Shown one piece after another: positions 1-10,650 of a stretch of DNA of 64,000 nt (its first letter is position 1; each line of letters starts with the position of its first letter). Origin of the DNA: Planctomycetes bacterium MalM25 (GTDB taxonomy: Bacteria > Planctomycetota > Planctomycetia > Pirellulales > Lacipirellulaceae); assembly GCA_007745835.1 (NCBI GenBank), contig CP036424.1, forward strand, positions 4,017,968 to 4,081,967. Direction: 5' to 3'. The notes below the pieces were generated by a model. The model saw nothing but the letters and a program-made list of their open reading frames with translations. It was not told the DNA's origin and did no database searches. The position numbers were made by a program, and so were the translations under genes.

Positions 1-760
1 CGCGGTCGGCGTAGGGGCCGAAGTCGGGGACCTCCATCCCCTTCTCGGGCCGCGGCCCGTTGCCGGCCTCGTTGTTGGCGTGGGGCGTGTTGTACGCGAG
101 GTAGAGGAAGAAGGGACGCTCACGGTTCTCGTCGAGGAAGCGGAGCGCCTCCTCGGTGATCAGCTCGGGCGCGTAGTCGACCCGCTCCGACGCGACGCCC
201 GTTCCGTCCTCGCCCCGCCACTCGGGGTCGATCTTGTTGCGGAGCGGCTCGCGGACGCCGTTGCGGACCAGGTACTCGGGGTAGAAGTTGTGAGCGTGCC
301 GCATGCTGACGTAGCCGTAGAAATCGGCGAAGCCGCAGCGGCTCGGGTCGTCGTCACCGAGGTCCCGGCCGAGCCCCCACTTGCCGAAGCAGCCGGTGCG
401 GTAGCCGGCGGCGGAGAGGACGGTGCCGATCGTCGGCTCCCCGTCGGACAGGCTTCCGGGCCCGTTGCTGCGGACGGTCGCGTGGCCGATGTGCTTGCCG
501 GTGATCAGCACACAACGCGACGGCGCGCAGACCGTGCTGCCGGCGTAGTGTTGCGTCAGCCGGGTCCCTTCGGCGGCCATCCGGTCGAGCCGCGGTGTCG
601 GCAGTTGCTCGCCCCCGAAGCAGGCCAGGTCTCCGTAGCCGGCATCATCAGCGAGAATCAAAAGGACGTTCGGTCGGTCCTGACCAAGGCCCGCCCCCGC
701 TACGATGACGGTCAAGAACGAGCCGGTGAGGAATCGCCGCCAAAGCGGGAAGAGCTGCAT
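1..760 (-). CDS. Sulfatase, 3' part beyond window edge
   Basis: Formylglycine-dependent sulfatase, expected to hydrolyse sulfate esters (probably of algal polysaccharides) outside the cytoplasm. About 253 N-terminal residues are visible; the C-terminal part lies past the left edge. A hydrophobic signal peptide spans residues 1-26 and is followed by the metal-binding stretch NVLLILADDAGYGDL. The sulfatase signature C78-A-P-S-R holds the Cys that becomes formylglycine, and FGKWGLG and a LAYNTPHA segment follow as in the family. The ATG at 760 places the signal peptide correctly. It is transcribed away from the DUF5060 gene at 908, so the 147-bp gap between them must hold both promoters. The exact substrate cannot be told from the sequence. 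Confidence 0.93.
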   Translation of the reverse strand, partial: MQLFPLWRRFLTGSFLTVIVAGAGLGQDRPNVLLILADDAGYGDLACFGGEQLPTPRLDRMAAEGTRLTQHYAGSTVCAPSRCVLITGKHIGHATVRSNGPGSLSDGEPTIGTVLSAAGYRTGCFGKWGLGRDLGDDDPSRCGFADFYGYVSMRHAHNFYPEYLVRNGVREPLRNKIDPEWRGEDGTGVASERVDYAPELITEEALRFLDENRERPFFLYLAYNTPHANNEAGNGPRPEKGMEVPDFGPYADR

Positions 761-907
761 GGTGTCGCCTGTCGCGTGTGTGTCCTGCAAGCGGTTCGAC
801 CGCTGAGTAAGATACCCCCTCGAACGCCGGGAGGCGTTCTGTGGGTCTTACCCTAGGCGAGCCCGCGCCGCGGAATCAACCAATCTCCTCTTAAAAAACC
901 GATAACG

Positions 908-2791
908 ATGCGCACCCGCCTGCTCCTTTTCGCCACGCTCGTGATCCCCTGGTTGGCCTCCGTCGCCCCCGCCGAAGGCCGGATCGAGGGCGATCCGCGT
1001 TGTTGGCACAAGGTGACCCTCTCCTTGAAGGGCCCCGCCGCGAGCGAGACCGACACGGCGCCCAACCCGTTCGTCGACTACGGGTTCTGGGTCGATTTCA
1101 AGCACGCCAACTCGGGCGATCGGTTCTGGGTGCCGGGCTACTTCGCCGCCGACGGCGACGCGGGCGAGTCGGGCGCCGAGTCGGGCGACGTCTGGCGTGC
1201 CCACCTCGCGCCGCACAAGCCGGGCGCGTGGACGTACACGGTTCACTTCACCCGCGGCGACGGCGCGGCGCTCGACCCCTCCTGCCCCGGCGAGCCGGTC
1301 GAGGGCGTCGACGGCGCCACGGGCGAGTTCACCATCCAGCCGTCCGACAAGTCGGGACGCGACTTCCGCGGCAAGGGCCGCTTGCGGTACGTCGGCGAGC
1401 GCTACCTCAAGTTCGCCCAGTCGGGGGAGACCTTCCTGAAGGCGGGCCCCGACGCGCCCGAGACGATGCTCGCCTACGTCGACTTCGACGGCACGACCAC
1501 CCGCAAGGTGAAGCTCAAGACCTGGGAGAAGCACGCCCGCGACTGGCGCGAGGGCGACCCGACCTGGCGGGGCGGCAAGGGCAAGGGCCTCGTCGGCGCG
1601 ATGAACTATCTGGCCTCGAAGGGGCTGAACTCGGTCTCCTTCCTCCCCTACAACGCGGGCGGCGACGGCGACAACGTCTGGCCGATGATCGCCCCGGGCA
1701 AGAAGCAGCACTACGACTGCTCGAAGCTCGATCAATGGGCCGTTGTCTTCGATCACGCTCAAGAGCAAGGCATCTACCTGCACTTCAAGATGCAGGAGGC
1801 CGAGAACGACGACAACCGCATCGGTTGGCAGAAGAACAATGAGAACCTCAAGAAAAAGTCCCCCTTCCCGGATTCGCTCGACGGCGGCGCGCTCGGCGTC
1901 GAGCGCAAGCTGTATTGCAAGGAACTCGTCGCGCGGTTCGGCTACGAGCTCGCGCTCAACTGGAACCTGGGCGAAGAGAACACCCAGTCGGTCGAGGAGC
2001 AGAGCGACATGGCGCGCTACGTCCGCTCGATCGACCCCTACGACCACCTCGTCGTGCTGCACACCTTCCCGCCTCATCAGGAGCGGAACTACCGACCGCA
2101 CGTCGGCAAGAAGACGCTCACCGGCTTGTCGTTGCAGAACGAGTGGGACCACACGCACCGCCAGACCAAGAAGTGGGTGCTCGAGTCGCTCAAAGCGGGC
2201 CACCCGTGGGTCTGTGCGAACGACGAGCAGGGCCCCGCCGGCGAGGGCGTGCCGCCCGACGCTTCGTACGCCGATCAAAACAAGCAGGAACCCTCTTACA
2301 CCCAAGACGACATCCGCAAGCAGACCCTGTGGGGCAACCTGATGGCGGGCGGCGCGGGCGTCGAGTACTACTTCGGCTACAAGCTGGCCGAGAACGACCT
2401 GCTGTGCGAGGACTACCGCAGCCGCGACCACGCCTGGGACGACTGCCGCCGGGCGCTGGAGTTCTTCCAACAGAACGAGCTGCCCCTCGTGGCGATGCTG
2501 CCGGACGACGAACTCGTCGCGTCCGAGGGGCACGGCCACACGCCCGGCGCCTACTGCCTCGCCAAACGGGGCGAGGTCTACCTCGTTTACTTGCTCAACG
2601 GCGGCGAGGCGACGGTCGACCTGTCCGACGCCGAAGGGGAGTTCACGCTCGCCTGGTACGACCCGCGCCACGGCGGCGACCTGCAGGCCGGCTCGACGGC
2701 GACCCTCGCCGGCGGCGACAAGCGCTCGCTCGGCGCCCCGCCCAACGAGCCCGGCCAGGACTGGCTGGCGGTCCTGCGTCGGAAGCCGTAG
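908..2791 (+). CDS. DUF5060 domain glycosidase-like exported protein
   Basis: Protein of 627 residues with a signal peptide (residues 1-24, ending VAPAEG). The N-terminal region (about 30-110) has the DUF5060 pattern: an HKVTLSLKGP opening, NPFVDYGFWVDF, and a GAWTYTVHFT strand. DUF5060 is a beta-sandwich usually preceding a TIM-barrel glycoside-hydrolase-like domain. The middle part (about 180-530) has barrel-like features such as GLNSVSFLPYNAGGDGDNVWPM, a NWNLGEEN motif with acidic residues where a catalytic acid would sit, and LSLQNEWDHTH. The last 90 residues form a small beta domain like the putative collagen-binding domain seen in this family. It probably acts on a carbohydrate outside the cell. 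It lies between a sulfatase and a sulfatase-like gene, which fits a polysaccharide-degradation island. No specific activity can be assigned. Confidence 0.85.
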   Translation: MRTRLLLFATLVIPWLASVAPAEGRIEGDPRCWHKVTLSLKGPAASETDTAPNPFVDYGFWVDFKHANSGDRFWVPGYFAADGDAGESGAESGDVWRAHLAPHKPGAWTYTVHFTRGDGAALDPSCPGEPVEGVDGATGEFTIQPSDKSGRDFRGKGRLRYVGERYLKFAQSGETFLKAGPDAPETMLAYVDFDGTTTRKVKLKTWEKHARDWREGDPTWRGGKGKGLVGAMNYLASKGLNSVSFLPYNAGGDGDNVWPMIAPGKKQHYDCSKLDQWAVVFDHAQEQGIYLHFKMQEAENDDNRIGWQKNNENLKKKSPFPDSLDGGALGVERKLYCKELVARFGYELALNWNLGEENTQSVEEQSDMARYVRSIDPYDHLVVLHTFPPHQERNYRPHVGKKTLTGLSLQNEWDHTHRQTKKWVLESLKAGHPWVCANDEQGPAGEGVPPDASYADQNKQEPSYTQDDIRKQTLWGNLMAGGAGVEYYFGYKLAENDLLCEDYRSRDHAWDDCRRALEFFQQNELPLVAMLPDDELVASEGHGHTPGAYCLAKRGEVYLVYLLNGGEATVDLSDAEGEFTLAWYDPRHGGDLQAGSTATLAGGDKRSLGAPPNEPGQDWLAVLRRKP

Positions 2792-2852
2792 TCGCCCACG
2801 GAAGCTATAGTTGGGGGTAGCGTTCGTCTCCCCCTCGAGCCGTTTCAAAGCC

Positions 2853-2940
2853 CCTCTCCCCGACTGGGGAGAGGCTGGGTGAGGGGTAAGACATCGCGCT
2901 GCGCGCGACCCTCCCCTAGCCCCTCCCTGAAAGGGAGGGG
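2853..2940. repeat. Palindromic repeat element, two hairpins (family copy 1)
   Basis: An 88-bp intergenic element with a hairpin at each end. The left one is CCTCTCCCC-gact-GGGGAGAGG (2853-2874) and the right one is CCCCTCCCT-gaa-AGGGAGGGG (2920-2940), with GCGC-rich sequence between. Length and plan match the 89-bp element inside uvrA at 20393-20481. It resembles REP/MITE-like palindromes common between bacterial genes. It lies just upstream of the TTG start at 2969, so it could also affect that gene's 5' UTR. Confidence 0.75.
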
Positions 2941-2968
2941 GATTTGAAACCGCTTCACAGGCAAACCG

Positions 2969-4603
2969 TTGGTCTCCTTCAGCTCGGTCCGTGTCGTGCT
3001 CGGCGTGGCGTTGCTTCTCATAAGCGTCGGAGCCTCCCTCCGCGCCGACGACTCGCCGCCGCGCCCGAATCTCCTCGTGATCACCGTCGAGGGCCTCGAC
3101 AACGTCGGCGTGCCGGCGGAGGGGCTTGAGGAGGTGCTGTTCGATCCGGAGGTCCGCGCCCGCGTGACGCCGAACCTCGAACGGCTGGTCGCTAAGGGAG
3201 CGCGGTTCGATAAAGCATATGGCCTGCCGATCTCCCTGAGGGACCTCGCGGAGCACGCCCGCTTGAAAGGGAAGTACGACGCAGAGGGGGCCAAAGCCGA
3301 CGCAAGCAAACCGCCACCTCACGATCGGCAGCTCTACTCCTGGTTCTCACCCTCTCGCGAGCCGCTACGAAGTTGGATCAAACAGGTCCCTAAGGATCCC
3401 ACAATCGCCAACTGGGAACTCCTGGCCGACTCGCAAGGCTCCAGCGCAACAGCCATGGCGGTGGCCAAAGGAATAGGTAAGAGCGAGGGGGCAGGAAGGC
3501 CCCGTTTACTAGTTGCCCAGCTAGCCAGTCACAGCGTCTCGCCATACCTACCAGGCGTGTTCTTCGATCGCTTCCCGCTCGATCAGATACGCCTCCCCGC
3601 CGACCCCAACGCCCGCCGGGCGCTCGCCGAGCGGATGGGCGCCTATGATTTCGACGCTACTGACCTAACTGAAGACGAAGAACTCCGGTGGAAGCAAGCG
3701 ATCCAGGCTTGGCTCGCCGGGGTGTGCAAGCTCGATTATGCGATCGGGACACTTGTCGATGCGCTCGAAGCAAGCGACACCCCCTGGGCCGTCGCGTTGG
3801 TCGCTTCACCTTTGAAGGACCTCTCACCCGAACAGGCGATTGGCGAAGCCGGCGCTCGCTCCGGTCTGGTCCTCGTCGCTCCGGGCGTCACGCAACCGGG
3901 CCAGCGCATCACCACGCCGGTTGAGCTGTCCAGCCTCGCTCGGACCCTCGCCGAGCTTGTTGATATCGATCCGCATGCTCTCATGGATTCGGAGCTTCTC
4001 AAGACCCAACCCTATGACGGGCCAGTGAACCCTTTCGCATCTCTCCCCGGAGAGAGCCTGTTGCCACTGCTCGCGCCCGCGGGCGAGCGGTACGACATGG
4101 TCGCCATCACCTCCGCCGACGGGTCGTACGGCGTCCGCTCGCACCGTTTCCGCCTCGTTCATACCGACGACTCGCAATCGCTGTACGACCTCGAGAAAGA
4201 CCCCGAGGGTTTCTACGACCTCCTTGATCCGGCGTACGCGGCCAAGGTGGAGCGCTTTGCTCTGAGCGGCACGCAAGTCGAAGCCGTGCGGAAGTGGCTC
4301 ACGCGCCAGCTCTACTACCGCTTGACGAGCGGCGACGCTGAAAAGGTGGTCCTCGATAAGCTGGCGAGCTTAGCCGGCTTGGACCCGGACGAGGACAACG
4401 GGAACAAGCCGCCGGCCGTCCTCCCGGGCGACTACAACCGCGACGGGCGCGTCGATGCGGCCGACACCACCATCTGGCGAGATCAGAACGGCAAGGAAGT
4501 GCCGGTCGGGTCGGGGGCCGACGGGGACTTTGATGGGCGGGTCGACGACCTGGACAACATTATTTGGAGGATGAACTACGGACGACGGGCCGAAGCCCCC
4601 TGA
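2969..4603 (+). CDS. Sulfatase-fold pseudoenzyme with dockerin-like tail
   Basis: 544-residue exported protein starting at TTG; no upstream ATG gives a better signal peptide. After the signal peptide (1-26) the protein follows the iduronate-2-sulfatase-like fold: PNLLVITVEGLDNVG in place of the metal-binding strand, TPNLERLVAKGARF, a FDRFPLDQIRLPAD segment, WKQAIQAWLAGVCKLDYAIG, LVLVAPGVTQPGQR, and a C-terminal LYDLEKDPEGFYDL. The key catalytic parts are missing: there is no C-x-P-x-R formylglycine site, no DD metal pair, and no SDHG motif (the equivalent region reads ALVASPLKDLS). The last 55 residues hold two dockerin-type calcium loops (DYNRDGRVDAAD and DGDFDGRVDDLD). It is probably a non-catalytic binding or scaffold protein. 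Recruitment by the dockerin-like tail is inference, since planctomycete dockerins have no proven cohesin partner here. Confidence 0.82.
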   Translation: MVSFSSVRVVLGVALLLISVGASLRADDSPPRPNLLVITVEGLDNVGVPAEGLEEVLFDPEVRARVTPNLERLVAKGARFDKAYGLPISLRDLAEHARLKGKYDAEGAKADASKPPPHDRQLYSWFSPSREPLRSWIKQVPKDPTIANWELLADSQGSSATAMAVAKGIGKSEGAGRPRLLVAQLASHSVSPYLPGVFFDRFPLDQIRLPADPNARRALAERMGAYDFDATDLTEDEELRWKQAIQAWLAGVCKLDYAIGTLVDALEASDTPWAVALVASPLKDLSPEQAIGEAGARSGLVLVAPGVTQPGQRITTPVELSSLARTLAELVDIDPHALMDSELLKTQPYDGPVNPFASLPGESLLPLLAPAGERYDMVAITSADGSYGVRSHRFRLVHTDDSQSLYDLEKDPEGFYDLLDPAYAAKVERFALSGTQVEAVRKWLTRQLYYRLTSGDAEKVVLDKLASLAGLDPDEDNGNKPPAVLPGDYNRDGRVDAADTTIWRDQNGKEVPVGSGADGDFDGRVDDLDNIIWRMNYGRRAEAP

Positions 4604-4726
4604 CGCCGCGATTCTGCCCCCACGAAGCCCCGGGGGGGACACCTTGTCGCCCCCGCGGGGGGTTACAATGGGGATCTCACCCCACGCGCATCCCGCCCCG
4701 CCTTCGCAACACCGCACGAACGATTC

Positions 4727-7621
4727 GTGAAGACGCGATCACTCCTCCGACCGATCACTGCGGGCCTCTTCACGGCGCTGCTGTCGATCGCCTCCGCCGA
4801 GACGACCCCCTCGAGCTCGCCCTCGCCGGGCGCGCCGAAGGCCGTCCACTTCAATCGCGACATCCGCCCGATCTTGGTGTCGCACTGCACCGCCTGCCAC
4901 GGCGGGGTGAAGCAGGCGGGCGAGGTGTCTTTCGTCTACCCCGAGCAAGTGCTCCCGCCGGACGGCTGGGTCATCGAGCCGGGCGACCCGGACGCGTCGG
5001 CGTTGATCGAGCGCGTCGAAGAGACCGACCCGGACTTGCGCATGCCGCCCCCCGATCACGGGCCGGCGCTCTCAAAGAAAGAAGTCGGCCTGCTGCGCGA
5101 GTGGATCTCCCAGGGGGCGCGATGGCAACAACACTGGGCGTTCGAGCCCCCCGCCGCACCGTCCCTGCCGGATGTGACGCGCCACGCGTGGCCCCGCCGC
5201 GACCTCGACCGCTTCGTCCTGGCGAAGCTCGAAGCGGAAGGGCTCACCCCGTCCGACGACGCGGCGCCCGCCCGCTGGCTGCGGCGAACGAGCCTCGACC
5301 TGACCGGCCTGCCGCCCACGCCCGATGCGCTCGACACGTTCCTCGCTGACATCGACCAACGGGGCGAGGCGGCGTACGCGGAGGCCGTTGATCGCCTGCT
5401 CGCCTCGCCTCACTTCGGTGAGCGCTGGGCGAGCGTCTGGCTCGACCAGGTGCGCTACGCCGACTCGAAGGGGCTGGGGAGCGACGCCCCGCGATCCATC
5501 TGGAAGTACCGCGATTGGGTGATCGACGCCTTCAACGCCGACCTGCCGTACGACGAGTTCACTGTGAAGCAGATCGCCGGCGACCTGCTGCCCGAACGCG
5601 GCGTGGGGGACCTGATCGCGACCGCCTGTCACCGCCTGACCCAGTCGAACGACGAGGGGGGGACCGACGACGAGGAGTTCCGCCTCGCCGCCGTGCTCGA
5701 CCGGGTCAACACCACGTGGCAAACCTGGCAGGGCGTCACCTTCGGTTGCGTGCAGTGCCACAGCCACCCGTACGACCCCTTCCGCCATGACGAGTACTAC
5801 CGCTTCGCCGCGTTCTTTAACAACACGGCCGACAGCGACCTCGGGAGCGACGCGCCGAACTTCGCCGCGCCGATCGATCCGGCGGACAACGAACGCGCGA
5901 TCGACCTCGACCGAGAGATCGATCGCCTCAAGGGGTCGATCTGGTCGCACGAGCACGGCCTCACCGCCGACGAGGGCCTGTGGCGACCGGTCCGCGACCT
6001 CGAGGCCCGGACCAACAAGTCAACGAAGATGGCGGTCGAACGCCTGGAGGGCCGCGAGGAGTTCCGCACCGTGGGCACGGTGGAACGCAACAGCAGCATC
6101 ATCGTCGGCGTCTCGCCGCCGGAAGGCTTGTCGACGATCACCGCCCTGCGCGTGACCGGCGGACCGCTCGATCCGGCGAAGGCGTTGTCCGACTCGGAGT
6201 GGGGCTTCGTCTGGTCGCACGTGCGCGTCGAGATCGTCCGCCCGGGTGAAGAGAAGCCGATCGCGGTCGAGCTGGCGCGGATCGTCGGCGACGAGCCCCA
6301 CCCGCTCACCGACCCGGCGGAGAGCCTGAACGAGAAGTCGCAGATGGGCTTCGGCGTCTTCACCCGCATCTACCGCCCGCGCTCCGCCGTGATTCTCCCA
6401 AGCGAGCCGATCGAACTCGGCGAGGGGGACCGGCTCCGTGTCGTCCTGCGGCACGACCACTACCTGCTCTCTTCGTTCTCCTTGATCACTTCGCGGGGGA
6501 GCCTCGAAGTCACGGGCGACGGACGGCTCACCGAGTTGCTCCACGACCCGGAGCTCACCGAACAACACCAACGGCTTTCCGCCCTCAAGAAGCAGCGCAA
6601 GGCGATCAAGTCGGTCGGCACGCCAGTCCTGGCGGAACGGCCCGATCACCTGAAACGCCGGAGCCATGTCTTCGAGCGCGGCCTGTTCCTCACCAAGGGC
6701 GAACTCGTCGAGCCCGGCACGCCCGAATCGTTCCCTCCCCTGGAATCGGAGGACGAGGCGCCGACGCGGCTCGACCTGGCGCGGTGGTTCGTCGCCGACG
6801 ACAACCCGCTCACGGCGCGCGTCGCGGTGAACCGGTTCTGGTCACAGCTCTTCGGGGTCGGGCTGGTGCAGACCGAGGAGGATTTCGGCTCCTCGGGTGA
6901 GCCCCCTTCGCACCCCGGCCTGCTCGATCACCTGGCGGTGCGGTTCCAGGACGACTTCGATTGGAGCGTGAAACGCCTGCTGAAAGAGATCGTCCTGTCG
7001 AGTACCTATCGCCAGACGAGCGCCGCGGCGACCGAGTCGTTCGAGAACGACCCGGCGAACCGCCTGCTGTCGCGAGGGCCGCGGTCACGGCTCTCCGCGG
7101 AGACAATCCGCGACCAGGCGCTGGCGGTCTCCGGACTGTTGGATCGGAAGCTGCACGGCTGGCCGGTCCGCCCGCCGCTGCCGGGCGGGGTCTGGCTGTC
7201 GTTCGCGAAAGGCGACAAGTGGCCCGACACCGAGCCGGGCGACCCGAGCCGCTACCGCCGCAGCGTGTACACGTACACGAAGCGTTCGATCCCGTACCCG
7301 ATGATGGCGACCTTCGACGCGCCGTCGCGCGAGTTCTGCGTCCCCCGCCGGTTGCGGTCGAACACGCCGCTCCAGGCGCTCGAGCTGCTCAACAGCGAGG
7401 CGATGGCCGAGTGCGCCGCCGCGCTCGCCGAGCGGATGCGTGAGCACAGCGACGCATTCGACGAGCAGGTCGGCTACGGCTACCGCCTCGCCGTGAGCCG
7501 ATCGCCTTCGCCCCGCGAGTTGGAGATCCTGCGTTCGCTCCGCGAGAAGCTGGGCGAAGAGAAGGGCCTGCGCGCCGCCGCGACCGCGCTGCTGAACTTG
7601 GACGAGACCGTCACCAAGTAG
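4727..7621 (+). CDS. PSD1 / planctomycete cytochrome c domain protein (DUF1549-DUF1553)
   Basis: 964-residue exported protein with a GTG start and a signal peptide (about 1-24). Residues about 40-130 form the planctomycete cytochrome c-like domain, with one c-heme site CTACH and a later MPPP methionine as possible axial ligand. DUF1549 follows ([56 protein letters not shown]), with a second cysteine pair in [12 protein letters not shown] (a CxxCH match). DUF1553 occupies the C-terminal third ([57 protein letters not shown]). The biochemical role is unknown. These proteins almost always pair with a DUF1501 gene, as here, where the next gene begins 12 bp downstream in an evident operon. A periplasmic redox role in polymer use has been suggested for the family but is not shown by the sequence. 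Confidence 0.95.
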   Translation: MKTRSLLRPITAGLFTALLSIASAETTPSSSPSPGAPKAVHFNRDIRPILVSHCTACHGGVKQAGEVSFVYPEQVLPPDGWVIEPGDPDASALIERVEETDPDLRMPPPDHGPALSKKEVGLLREWISQGARWQQHWAFEPPAAPSLPDVTRHAWPRRDLDRFVLAKLEAEGLTPSDDAAPARWLRRTSLDLTGLPPTPDALDTFLADIDQRGEAAYAEAVDRLLASPHFGERWASVWLDQVRYADSKGLGSDAPRSIWKYRDWVIDAFNADLPYDEFTVKQIAGDLLPERGVGDLIATACHRLTQSNDEGGTDDEEFRLAAVLDRVNTTWQTWQGVTFGCVQCHSHPYDPFRHDEYYRFAAFFNNTADSDLGSDAPNFAAPIDPADNERAIDLDREIDRLKGSIWSHEHGLTADEGLWRPVRDLEARTNKSTKMAVERLEGREEFRTVGTVERNSSIIVGVSPPEGLSTITALRVTGGPLDPAKALSDSEWGFVWSHVRVEIVRPGEEKPIAVELARIVGDEPHPLTDPAESLNEKSQMGFGVFTRIYRPRSAVILPSEPIELGEGDRLRVVLRHDHYLLSSFSLITSRGSLEVTGDGRLTELLHDPELTEQHQRLSALKKQRKAIKSVGTPVLAERPDHLKRRSHVFERGLFLTKGELVEPGTPESFPPLESEDEAPTRLDLARWFVADDNPLTARVAVNRFWSQLFGVGLVQTEEDFGSSGEPPSHPGLLDHLAVRFQDDFDWSVKRLLKEIVLSSTYRQTSAAATESFENDPANRLLSRGPRSRLSAETIRDQALAVSGLLDRKLHGWPVRPPLPGGVWLSFAKGDKWPDTEPGDPSRYRRSVYTYTKRSIPYPMMATFDAPSREFCVPRRLRSNTPLQALELLNSEAMAECAAALAERMREHSDAFDEQVGYGYRLAVSRSPSPRELEILRSLREKLGEEKGLRAAATALLNLDETVTK

Positions 7622-7633
7622 CAAGAACCGAGA

Positions 7634-9097
<1,464 letters not shown>

Positions 9098-9116
9098 AGA
9101 GGGCGAAGGTAGAGTT

Positions 9117-9186
9117 GGGAGGGCGACGCTCCTGCGGAGCCGGCCCCGGGTACCCGCTTCCGGCTCGGCGGGAGCCTCGCCCTCCC
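9117..9186. repeat. Palindromic repeat with 27-nt arms
   Basis: Inverted repeat between the DUF1501 gene and the next sulfatase. The left arm at 9117-9143 and right arm at 9160-9186 match at 24 of 27 positions when folded, with a 16-nt loop containing GGGTACCC. The core gcctcggg-type sequence (GGGCGAGGCTCC...) recurs as a fragment (GGCGCTCCTGCGGAGCC) near 62959. It could act as a transcription attenuator between the operon and the sulfatase, or be a REP-like mobile palindrome. Confidence 0.75.
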
Positions 9187-9291
9187 GATTTACTTGACAT
9201 CCACCCTTGGGATGAAAACCCGTACTCCATAATCCGATCGAGGCGAGGGGATAACTCGCATTCACCTCCCTCCTCCTCCGGCGCCACTCCG

Positions 9292-10635
9292 ATGATGCAC
9301 CGTCTCTTGCTGCTGATCCTCTTGTTACTCGGCGGCGTCCAAACCGACGCCAAGCCGCCCCACTTCTTGGTGATCGTCGCGGACGACCTCGGTTGGAACG
9401 ACGTCGGCTACCACAACCCGGAGATCCGCACACCGCACCTCGATCGGCTGGCGGCCGAAGGGGTTCGGCTCGAGCAGCACTACGTGATGCCCCAGTGCAC
9501 GCCAACGCGCGTCGCGTTGATGACGGGCCGGTACCCGAGTCGCTTCGGTGAGCACTGCATGCAGGCCTCCAACGAGCAAGCCTTCCCCCTCGGCACGCCG
9601 ACGCTCGCCTCGGTGATGAAAGACGCGGGGTACGAGACCGCCCTCTGCGGCAAGTGGCACCTCGGCTCGAAGGTCGAGTGGGGGCCGCAGCACTACGGCT
9701 TCGACCACTACTACGGCTCGCTCGCCGGCGCGGTCGGCGTGTACGACCACCGCTACCGGCTGAACACCCCGTTCGCCGACACCTGGACCCGCAACGGCGA
9801 GCCCGTCGAAGAGGTGGGCGATTCGACCGACCTCGTCACCGCCGAGGCGATCCGGTTGCTCAAGGCGCCACGAGAAAAGCCGCTGCTGCTGTACGTCCCC
9901 TATCAGGCGGTTCACACGCCCCTCATTCCGAAGCCGGAGTGGATGGAGGTGAACCGCCACATCGAAGAGACCGACCGACAGTGGTACGCCGCGGTGGTCA
10001 GCCATATGGACGATTGCGTGGGGCAACTGCTCCACACGCTCGACGAGACCGGCCAGCGCGACAACACGGTCGTCCTCTTCCTGTCAGACAACGGGGCGCA
10101 GGTACACCACTCGGGTGAGCAGTACCCGCCGCCCGACTTCCGCTTGCGGAACTTCAGTTCGAACAAGCCGCTGCGGGGCGCCAAGACCGAGGTCTTCGAA
10201 GGGGGCATGCGCGTGCCGGCGATCGTGAGCTGGCCCGGCGAGCTCGCGCCCGGCGTCTGCGACGCGCCGCTGCACGCGGTCGACTGGCTACCGACGCTCG
10301 CCCGCGTCGCCGGCACCGAGGCGCCCGCCGACACGCCCCTCGACGGCCGATCGGTCTGGCCCGCGCTGACCGGCGACGCCGAAACGCAGGCCGCGCTAGA
10401 GGCGCGGACCCTCTACTGGGCCTGGGGCGTGGAGAAACGCCGCCGCGTCGCCTTGCGTGAGGGCGACTGGAAGGCGTTACGCAACGGCCCCAAGGCCCCC
10501 TGGCGGTTGTTCAACCTCGTCGACGATCCGTACGAGGAGAACGACCTCGCCGAGCAGCAGCCCGAACGCCTCGCCGCGTTGCAAGAGCGGCTCGACCAGA
10601 TGGCGAAAGGGGACGCCAACCAGCAAGCCCCGTAG
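9292..10635 (+). CDS. Sulfatase (arylsulfatase family)
   Basis: 447-residue exported sulfatase. Two adjacent ATG codons (9292, 9295) open a short hydrophobic signal peptide ending near residue 20 (VQTDA). The active-site set is complete: HFLVIVADDLGWNDVGY metal pair, C69-T-P-T-R formylglycine signature with MTGRYPSRFG, CGKWHLG, YQAVHTPL, LFLSDNG for the second metal/histidine region, and GGMRVPAIVSWPG. The C-terminus ends with the normal LFNLVDDPYEENDLAEQ segment. The stop falls 15 bp before the end of the convergent Kelch gene, with no terminator hairpin in that gap. Substrate unknown; the context suggests sulfated polysaccharide. Confidence 0.95.
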   Translation: MMHRLLLLILLLLGGVQTDAKPPHFLVIVADDLGWNDVGYHNPEIRTPHLDRLAAEGVRLEQHYVMPQCTPTRVALMTGRYPSRFGEHCMQASNEQAFPLGTPTLASVMKDAGYETALCGKWHLGSKVEWGPQHYGFDHYYGSLAGAVGVYDHRYRLNTPFADTWTRNGEPVEEVGDSTDLVTAEAIRLLKAPREKPLLLYVPYQAVHTPLIPKPEWMEVNRHIEETDRQWYAAVVSHMDDCVGQLLHTLDETGQRDNTVVLFLSDNGAQVHHSGEQYPPPDFRLRNFSSNKPLRGAKTEVFEGGMRVPAIVSWPGELAPGVCDAPLHAVDWLPTLARVAGTEAPADTPLDGRSVWPALTGDAETQAALEARTLYWAWGVEKRRRVALREGDWKALRNGPKAPWRLFNLVDDPYEENDLAEQQPERLAALQERLDQMAKGDANQQAP

Positions 10636-10650
10636 CGTGATTGCGCGACC

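Noticed and set aside
848-3322. 824-codon open frame on the minus strand, antisense to the DUF5060 and pseudo-sulfatase genes
   Set aside because: Its protein is Arg/Val/Leu-rich with no domain and no signal; it is the usual antisense shadow of a high-GC gene.
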